Made by a program: the position numbers and the translations under genes | Shown: positions 6,395-10,647 of the stretch, piece by piece | How positions within the stretch are numbered: position 1 is the first letter of the stretch | Layout: each line of letters starts with the position of its first letter | The notes under the pieces: model-generated | Seen by the model: the letters and a program-made list of their open reading frames with translations, nothing else | What the model was told of the DNA's origin: nothing | Database searches by the model: none | Assembly: GCA_030600525.1 (NCBI GenBank) | Contig: JAUVLX010000101.1 | Span: 1 to 10,647 of the forward strand | Length of the DNA: 10,647 nucleotides | Source: Desulfobulbus sp. | GTDB lineage: Bacteria; Desulfobacterota; Desulfobulbia; Desulfobulbales; Desulfobulbaceae | Direction of reading: 5' to 3'

Positions 6395-6733
6395 ATGACC
6401 ATTGAATGGGCATATCTACGAAAAGGATGAGCATCCTGCACTAAAGCACAGTCTGTGTTTACAACCAAAAATATTGTCCCGGCAGAGATTACCGATGCCA
6501 GAAAGGAAAAAATAGACGGTGACGACGCCTGGAACCTGCTGAGCAGCGCCAAAGAAATTGTTGTTGGTCGGGGTAAAAAGTTTACGGTATTTCAACCTTC
6601 AACCGATGACCAAGAAGTAATCTTAAAACAAACTCTCGGACGTACAGGAAACCTACGAGCGCCAACGCTCAAGGTTGGTGACCGACTCATTGTCGGATTC
6701 TGCGATGAAATGTACAATCAATATGTAGGATAA
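6395..6733 (+). CDS. ArsC-family selenoprotein with in-frame UGA (Sec12)
   Basis: Reading the TGA at 6428-6430 as selenocysteine gives one continuous 112-residue protein. It has a short N-terminal strand (MTIEWAYLRKG), the redox motif GUASCTKAQ with Sec12, Cys15 and Lys17, a DARKEKI segment (35-41), and a C-terminal LRAPTLKVGDRLIVGF block (87-102) whose Pro90 fits the cis-proline of the thioredoxin-like fold used by ArsC, Spx and YffB. The Sec/Cys-x-x-Cys pair suggests a thiol or selenol oxidoreductase, not a proven arsenate reductase; the substrate is unknown. I recall a family annotated as ArsC family (seleno)protein with the same motifs. A SECIS-like hairpin follows the UGA (6444-6460). 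An alternative GTG start at 6455 removes the whole active site and has no Shine-Dalgarno sequence. The gene ends 3 bases before bioF, whose Shine-Dalgarno lies in its last codons, so it leads that operon. Standard gene callers will truncate or miss it. Confidence 0.85.
6444..6460 (+). promoter_or_regulatory. Putative bacterial SECIS hairpin
   Basis: AAGCACA (6444-6450) pairs with TGTGTTT (6454-6460): seven pairs including one G-U, closing the loop GUC. The loop opens with G, and 20 bases separate the UGA from the loop. Both fit the general description of bacterial SECIS elements recognised by SelB, which lie inside the coding region just after the UGA. A second small stem (AGGAT/ATCCT) encloses the UGA itself. 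The fold was drawn by hand, so no energies are given. Confidence 0.6.
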
Positions 6734-6736
6734 TTC

Positions 6737-7927
6737 ATGGAAATCACACTCCAACAGCAACTTGCAAGCCAACTGCAGACAATCATTGATCAGGGGCAGC
6801 TTCGCCATGTCATTCCTCTTTGCCACCAGGACAAGGGGTGTGTTGAAATTAACCAGACCACTTACCTGAACCTCGCTGGCAACGATTACCTGGGTCTTGC
6901 CACCAACCGTGAACTGCATCAGCAATTTTTTGCAGACCTTTCACCTGATACCATCCTTACTTCATATGGGATGGGCAGCACCGCCTCCAGGCTCATGACC
7001 GGCAACACGGCACCTTACGCACAACTTGAAAAGGGGCTGCAGAAACTCTATGGCAGTGAGGCTGCTCTTGTCTTTAACTCTGGATATCACCTCAATATTG
7101 GTATTCTTCCAGCCCTGGCCGACAAAAATGATCTCATTCTGGCCGATAAACTCTGTCACGCCAGCCTGATTGATGGCATGCGGTTGTCACGGGCCAGGGT
7201 TATTCGTTACCCGCATTTGGATTACGCAGCCATTGAGCGTATCCTCAAAAAGGAACGTAAAAAGTATCGCCAAGTTTACATTGTTACTGAATCTATTTTC
7301 AGCATGGACGGCGATGAGGCTGACCTCTCTTTATTGGTGAACATCAAAAACAGGTGGAGTTGCGTTCTTTATGTCGATGATGCCCATGGTGCCGGTATTC
7401 GTGGTAAAAGCGGCTGCGGACTTGCTGAAGAGTATGGAGTAGTAGATGATATTGAACTTTTGACAGGTACCTTTGGCAAGGCCTATGGGGCCCAAGGTGC
7501 TTTTATTGTCTGCACACGCCAATTGGCCGATTACCTGCTCAATACTGCCAGATCACAAATATTCACCACTGGCCTGCCGCCCATTAATGTTAACTGGTTA
7601 TGTTTCATCCTTGATAAAATTCCACAACTCACGGAAGAACGTAACAAAGTTGCAGCTCTTGCTGATCAACTGCGAGATGGCCTGCGCAGTAAAGGGCTTG
7701 AGACCTTTGGCACCAGCAATATAGTCCCGGTAATGATAGGTGATGCAGCCCAGGCAGTTGCAACCTCTGAAAAAATATGTGAACAGGGATTCTGGGTAAA
7801 GGCGGTACGTCCACCCACCGTTCCGGCCAACACCTCCCGATTACGGTTGAGCCTCAATGCTTCTATGGAATGGGAACAGATTGCCCCCCTTCCAGGGTTG
7901 ATTGCCGAGGCGCTTATAGGAAATTAA
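6737..7927 (+). CDS. bioF: 8-amino-7-oxononanoate synthase
   Basis: This 396-residue PLP enzyme of the alpha-oxoamine synthase family condenses pimeloyl-ACP (or pimeloyl-CoA) with L-alanine, releasing CO2, to make the first dedicated biotin-ring precursor in the cytosol. Visible marks are YLNLAGNDYLGLA near residue 43 (substrate entry motif), the GMGSTASRLMTGN stretch, ESIFSMDGD, VDDAHGAG with Asp214 and His217 for the PLP ring, and TGTFGKAYGAQGA with Lys248 as the Schiff-base lysine. Length is near the family norm (about 385). KBL and serine palmitoyltransferase are related, but the bioG neighbour settles biotin. AGGA (6727-6730) overlaps the end of the selenoprotein gene, so translation is probably coupled to it. 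bioG starts one base after its stop codon. Confidence 0.93.
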   Translation: MEITLQQQLASQLQTIIDQGQLRHVIPLCHQDKGCVEINQTTYLNLAGNDYLGLATNRELHQQFFADLSPDTILTSYGMGSTASRLMTGNTAPYAQLEKGLQKLYGSEAALVFNSGYHLNIGILPALADKNDLILADKLCHASLIDGMRLSRARVIRYPHLDYAAIERILKKERKKYRQVYIVTESIFSMDGDEADLSLLVNIKNRWSCVLYVDDAHGAGIRGKSGCGLAEEYGVVDDIELLTGTFGKAYGAQGAFIVCTRQLADYLLNTARSQIFTTGLPPINVNWLCFILDKIPQLTEERNKVAALADQLRDGLRSKGLETFGTSNIVPVMIGDAAQAVATSEKICEQGFWVKAVRPPTVPANTSRLRLSLNASMEWEQIAPLPGLIAEALIGN

Positions 7928-7928
7928 G

Positions 7929-8591
7929 ATGCGCTACAGCTGGCTCAACCAAAACGGACTGTCCACCTGTGTCCTGTTCATGACCGGTTGGGGAATGGAC
8001 TCATTGCCCTTCACTTCCATTCCGGCTGACGGGTTTGACATCCTTATGGTATCAGACTATCAGCATCTCGAACCGGTAAACATGGAACTGCTGAATAATT
8101 ATGAACAGTGTCATCTCGTCGCCTGGTCCATGGGGGTCTGGGTGGCCGGACACCTCTTACACGAGGTGCAGGATCACTTTACCACTCGTACGGCCATTGG
8201 CGGTACCCTTGATCCGATACATCCAACAACCGGCATTCCTCCAGAGAACTACGACTTCATCCTCCATAACTTCACCCATAAGATCCTCCACGACTTCCAC
8301 CTCTCCATGTTCACCAACCAGGATGAGGCGCAACGATTCTTCCACAACAGGCCCGAACGTCCGCTTGACAATCTGCTCTCCGAACTTGGCGCCTTTAAGG
8401 AGCACTCTTTAACCTATGGGGCGTCAGCTGATATCTTTACCCAAAAAATAGTTACCAGTCGTGATCGTGTTTTTCCTTTTAAAAACCAACTGCGCGCCTG
8501 GGGTAAAAAGGAAAGTAAAACTCTGAAACTTCCCCACTTTCCTTTTTATACTGTCAGTGGGTGGGAGGCTTTGGTGAACGGTACGTTTTAA
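7929..8591 (+). CDS. bioG: Pimeloyl-ACP methyl ester esterase, BioG type
   Basis: This 220-residue alpha/beta hydrolase removes the methyl ester from pimeloyl-ACP methyl ester, ending the BioC-primed pimelate synthesis and freeing the carboxylate before BioF. In order: the family's N-terminal VLFMTGWGMD segment (17-26; oxyanion region), VAWSMGVWVAG with nucleophile Ser67 in the nucleophile elbow, and LPHFPF near the C-terminus with His203 as the likely catalytic base. The HFPF ending and overall length distinguish BioG from the more common BioH. It starts one base after bioF, and no further bio gene follows; bioC, the natural partner, and bioA, bioD and bioB must lie elsewhere. I see no clear terminator right after it. 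Confidence 0.9.
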   Translation: MRYSWLNQNGLSTCVLFMTGWGMDSLPFTSIPADGFDILMVSDYQHLEPVNMELLNNYEQCHLVAWSMGVWVAGHLLHEVQDHFTTRTAIGGTLDPIHPTTGIPPENYDFILHNFTHKILHDFHLSMFTNQDEAQRFFHNRPERPLDNLLSELGAFKEHSLTYGASADIFTQKIVTSRDRVFPFKNQLRAWGKKESKTLKLPHFPFYTVSGWEALVNGTF

Positions 8592-8822
8592 TCCCTGTCA
8601 GTATGGACACCTGCAGGAAAAACTTCAAAAACGAACAAGAATTACTTTTTTGGAAAAAAAGCACGGAAAACATCACAAAAAAGTAACTTTCAACATTGAA
8701 GAGACCTTTTGAATGTGCTAGTAGTTCACTTTTATATGCAAAAAGGGCCTGGTAGAAAAAAATGAAAAGAGCAGTAGACCACTGCTACAGCGTAGGAAAA
8801 CAAGAAAAGTGGTTCGCCTGAT
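8592..8822. other. A/T-rich gap between bioG and the tRNA terminator
   Basis: No protein gene is seen. The stretch holds an 11-base perfect inverted repeat (TTACTTTTTTG at 8642-8652 and its complement at 8676-8686) with a 23-base spacer, and a short AGCAGT/ACTGCT hairpin near 8769-8785. The first could end the bio transcript, although no T-run follows it. Open frames on the minus strand here have no Shine-Dalgarno sequence or recognisable protein. Confidence 0.4.
8642..8686. repeat. 11-bp perfect inverted repeat with 23-base spacer
   Basis: The arms are TTACTTTTTTG and CAAAAAAGTAA. It lies about 50 bases after bioG. It may be a weak transcription-end or RNA-stabilising hairpin, or chance in A/T-rich DNA. 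Confidence 0.4.
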
Positions 8823-8856
8823 AAAAAAAATGCCGATTGGAAAATCCAATCGGCAT
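8823..8856 (-). terminator. Strong rho-independent terminator of the tRNA-Ser operon
   Basis: The arms 8830-8841 and 8845-8856 pair perfectly over 12 bases (ATGCCGATTGGA and its complement) around a 3-base loop. On the minus strand the hairpin is followed by eight T residues (8830-8823). It lies 12 bases after the 3' end of tRNA-Ser(GCU). Confidence 0.9.
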
Positions 8857-8867
8857 GATAAAGCATA

Positions 8868-8960
8868 TGGCGGAGAGAGAGGGATTCGAACCCTCGGTGG
8901 AGTATAACCCCCACACTCGCTTAGCAGGCGAGCACCATCGGCCAGCTCGGTCATCTCTCC
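8868..8960 (-). tRNA. tRNA-Ser (anticodon GCU, reads AGC/AGU), CCA encoded
   Basis: On the minus strand the acceptor stem GGAGAGA pairs with TCTCTCC, followed by discriminator G and encoded CCA (8870-8868). The anticodon stem CTCGC/GCGAG closes the loop CTGCTAA, giving anticodon GCU. A long variable arm (class II tRNA) and the TTCGAATC T-loop are present. It is the second gene of a two-tRNA transcript that ends at the hairpin at 8823-8856. Confidence 0.95.
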
Positions 8961-8969
8961 AAAAAAATA

Positions 8970-9055
8970 TGGCGGAGGAAGTAGGATTCGAACCCACGGT
9001 ACTTTCGTACAACGGTTTTCAAGACCGCCGCCTTCAGCCACTCGGCCATTCCTCC
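8970..9055 (-). tRNA. tRNA-Ser (anticodon UGA, reads UCN), CCA encoded
   Basis: On the minus strand the acceptor GGAGGAA pairs with TTCCTCC, followed by G and encoded CCA. The anticodon loop CTTGAAA gives anticodon UGA. The variable arm GTACGAAAGTAC is long, as in class II tRNAs, and the T-loop is TTCGAATC. It is the first gene of the tRNA transcript, 9 bases upstream of tRNA-Ser(GCU). It is not tRNA-Sec, which would need anticodon UCA and an extended acceptor-T arm. Confidence 0.95.
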
Positions 9056-9066
9056 ACTCGCTGGAC

Positions 9067-9095
9067 TGAATACCATTTCAGAGAGTGCCTGTCAA
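9067..9095 (-). promoter_or_regulatory. Promoter of the tRNA-Ser operon
   Basis: On the minus strand a consensus -35 TTGACA (9095-9090), 17 bases, then TATTCA (9072-9067). The -10 box ends 11 bases before the mature tRNA 5' end, which implies a very short leader. The -35 box lies only about 24 bases from the start codon of the divergent nifA-like gene. Confidence 0.65.
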
Positions 9096-9118
9096 TACTC
9101 TCATAACTGTAAAATGCG

Positions 9119-10647
9119 ATGAAAACGGAAAATAATCAAAATTCCTTCCCTCAGGAACATGAAATACAAAATCTGACCTGCTTGTATGAAATTACCAGGC
9201 ACCTAGCTTCTGCCACCAACCTTCGGGACTGTCTGGAAAATGTCATGTGCAGTCTGGCTGAAATAAAAGGGATGGATAACGGCACTGTTTCCATAGTGAA
9301 CCCGTCCACCGGCGAGTTGGAAATAGAAATTGCCCGCGGAATCACTGCAGAAGCTCGAAAAAGAGGCCGCTATAAATTAGGAGAAGGCATTACCGGTAAA
9401 GTTGTTGCCACCGGTGAACCCATCATTGTTCCCCAGATTGGCAATGAACCACATTTTCTTAACCGTACCCGTAGCCGAGGCGATGAGTTGAAGCAAAAAA
9501 GCTCATTTCTCTGCGTTCCCATCCTCACCGGGAGCCACTCCATTGGTGCGCTCTCCATTGACAGGATCTATAAGGACGGATTTGGTTCACAATCTGAACA
9601 GGACATTCGTTTCCTGACTATTACCAGCGGACTGATTTCCCAGACGGTGGAACGAATCCTGCGCGTCAACGAAGAACAGGAAACCCTGCGCCAGGAAAAT
9701 TCACGCCTCAAACGAGAGTTGTCGGCCAAAAACAGAGTTGAGGAAATTGTAGGCAACTCCTCCAGAATGCAGGAAGTCTACGACATGGTGCAACGGGTGG
9801 CTGACTCAAATGCAACTGTTTTGCTGCGCGGTGAATCAGGAACAGGCAAGACTATGGTCGCCAAGGCCCTCCATCATAACTCCCGACGTAGTAAGGGACC
9901 ATTTATTGTTGTCAACTGCTCCGCCCTGCCCGAATCCCTGCTAGAGAGTGAACTTTTTGGTCACGAAAAAGGGGCCTTTACCGGGGCAAACGAAATGAAA
10001 AAAGGACGTTTTGAACAGGCCAAGGGAGGTACCCTCTTCCTCGACGAAATTGGAGAAATAAGCCCCGCCGTCCAAGTCAAACTACTCAATGTAATTCAGG
10101 AGCGTACTTTTCAGCGACTGGGTTCTTCCAAAGTCATGAAAACAGATATCAGGCTGGTTGCTGCAACCAACAAGGATCTGGAAATGGCTGTCAAGGAGAC
10201 CTGTTTCAGGGAGGACCTCTATTATCGCTTGAATGTTTTTCCCATTTACCTGCCTCCTTTGAGAAAACGGCGTACCGACGTGCTCCTCCTGGCAGAATAT
10301 TTCCTAGAGAAATATACTCGGGAAAATAACAAACAGATACAGCGGATATCCACCGCTGCTATTGACCTGCTCATACAGTATCACTGGCCAGGCAATGTTC
10401 GCGAACTACAGAACTGTATAGAAAGGGCTGTGCTCATCTGTGACGGCGTCTCGGTACAATCTATTCACCTGCCACCTACCCTGCAGTCACCGGAATCCAT
10501 TCATTCGGATAAACCTCTTTCCCTGGCCACTGCTGTTGAAAATTTTGAAAGAGAGCTTATTGTTGATGCGCTGAAGAAAAATAACGGCAATCAGACAAAA
10601 GCAGCCAAAAATCTGGACACCAGTTTACGGATCATAAACTACAAAAT
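9119..10647 (+). CDS. nifA: NifA-type sigma-54 activator (C-terminus cut by window edge)
   Basis: An open frame of 509 codons runs off the right edge. Residues about 20-175 form a GAF sensor domain (LYEITRHLAS, then GEGITGKVVATGEP and a C-terminal GALSIDR strand), the usual N-terminal domain of NifA. A short coiled linker (EEQETLRQENSRLKREL) follows. The AAA+ domain has Walker A GESGTGKT (238-245), the sigma-54 contact loop GAFTGA (285-290), Walker B TLFLDEIGE and WPGNVREL. The last visible part, GNQTKAAKNL...RIINYK, begins the Fis-type helix-turn-helix in a form typical of NifA. Such proteins activate sigma-54 promoters of nitrogenase genes. Between AAA+ and helix-turn-helix I see Cys362, Cys433 and Cys441 but no Cys-x4-Cys motif of the oxygen-sensitive rhizobial type. 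The ATG at 9119 has no clear Shine-Dalgarno sequence. NorR or another GAF activator is the main alternative. Confidence 0.8.
   Translation, partial: MKTENNQNSFPQEHEIQNLTCLYEITRHLASATNLRDCLENVMCSLAEIKGMDNGTVSIVNPSTGELEIEIARGITAEARKRGRYKLGEGITGKVVATGEPIIVPQIGNEPHFLNRTRSRGDELKQKSSFLCVPILTGSHSIGALSIDRIYKDGFGSQSEQDIRFLTITSGLISQTVERILRVNEEQETLRQENSRLKRELSAKNRVEEIVGNSSRMQEVYDMVQRVADSNATVLLRGESGTGKTMVAKALHHNSRRSKGPFIVVNCSALPESLLESELFGHEKGAFTGANEMKKGRFEQAKGGTLFLDEIGEISPAVQVKLLNVIQERTFQRLGSSKVMKTDIRLVAATNKDLEMAVKETCFREDLYYRLNVFPIYLPPLRKRRTDVLLLAEYFLEKYTRENNKQIQRISTAAIDLLIQYHWPGNVRELQNCIERAVLICDGVSVQSIHLPPTLQSPESIHSDKPLSLATAVENFERELIVDALKKNNGNQTKAAKNLDTSLRIINYK

Noticed and set aside
6428..6430. TGA as a nonsense mutation making a pseudogene
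   Set aside because: The frame is otherwise intact, the TGA sits precisely at the catalytic Cys position, and a SECIS-like stem follows; a random stop would not be expected to meet all three.
6455..6733. 92-codon reading starting at GTG 6455 as a complete protein
   Set aside because: It is in frame with the upstream ATG, lacks a Shine-Dalgarno sequence and lacks the redox motif; the recoded reading from 6395 explains all the sequence.
8970..9055. tRNA-Sec, suggested by the nearby selenoprotein and the long variable arm
   Set aside because: The anticodon on the minus strand is UGA (serine), not UCA, and the acceptor stem is a normal 7 pairs.
8837..9106. 89-codon open frame on the plus strand with an EREGFEPS-like peptide
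   Set aside because: It is the antisense of the two tRNA-Ser genes; this peptide is a well-known artefact of translating tRNA complements.

Overview
The window looks like chromosomal DNA from an anaerobic, diazotrophic Desulfobacterota-type bacterium (former Deltaproteobacteria, possibly Desulfobulbales). This is inferred from the combination of a UGA-recoded ArsC-family selenoprotein, a NifA-type activator, BioF/BioG biotin genes, a class II fumarase and a solitary GspE/PilB-like ATPase. Base composition is moderate and even by eye. No phage, insertion-sequence or CRISPR structure was seen.

Layout. Positions 1-136 (-) hold the N-terminus of an aldo/keto reductase. It is divergent from a 249-residue protein (458-1207, +) that resembles the DDTD domain of archaeal TiaS. 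A two-sided terminator hairpin at 1288-1323 separates that gene from a convergent 60-residue lipoprotein (1408-1590, -). A class II fumarase follows (1850-3238, +). After a 376-base gap comes a two-gene unit: a GspE/PilB-like ATPase with MshEN-type N-terminal repeats (3615-5486) and an HDOD-domain protein (5488-6327). Then comes a tightly packed three-gene unit: an ArsC-family selenoprotein (6395-6733), bioF (6737-7927) and bioG (7929-8591). A two-gene tRNA-Ser cluster on the minus strand (anticodons UGA then GCU) has its own promoter and a strong terminator. It is divergent from a nifA-like gene that runs off the right edge.

The main result is the selenoprotein. A conventional reading stops at the TGA at 6428-6430, or starts late at a GTG at 6455, and so loses the redox motif. 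Reading the TGA as selenocysteine gives a complete 112-residue protein with a GUASC active site. It starts at an ATG with a good Shine-Dalgarno sequence and has a SECIS-like hairpin whose loop lies 20 nt after the UGA. It ends 3 nt before bioF.

How the genes may work together: bioF and bioG act at adjacent steps of biotin synthesis (making pimeloyl-ACP available and then condensing it with alanine). The ATPase/HDOD pair is probably a c-di-GMP-linked surface or signalling module. The remaining genes are independent units.
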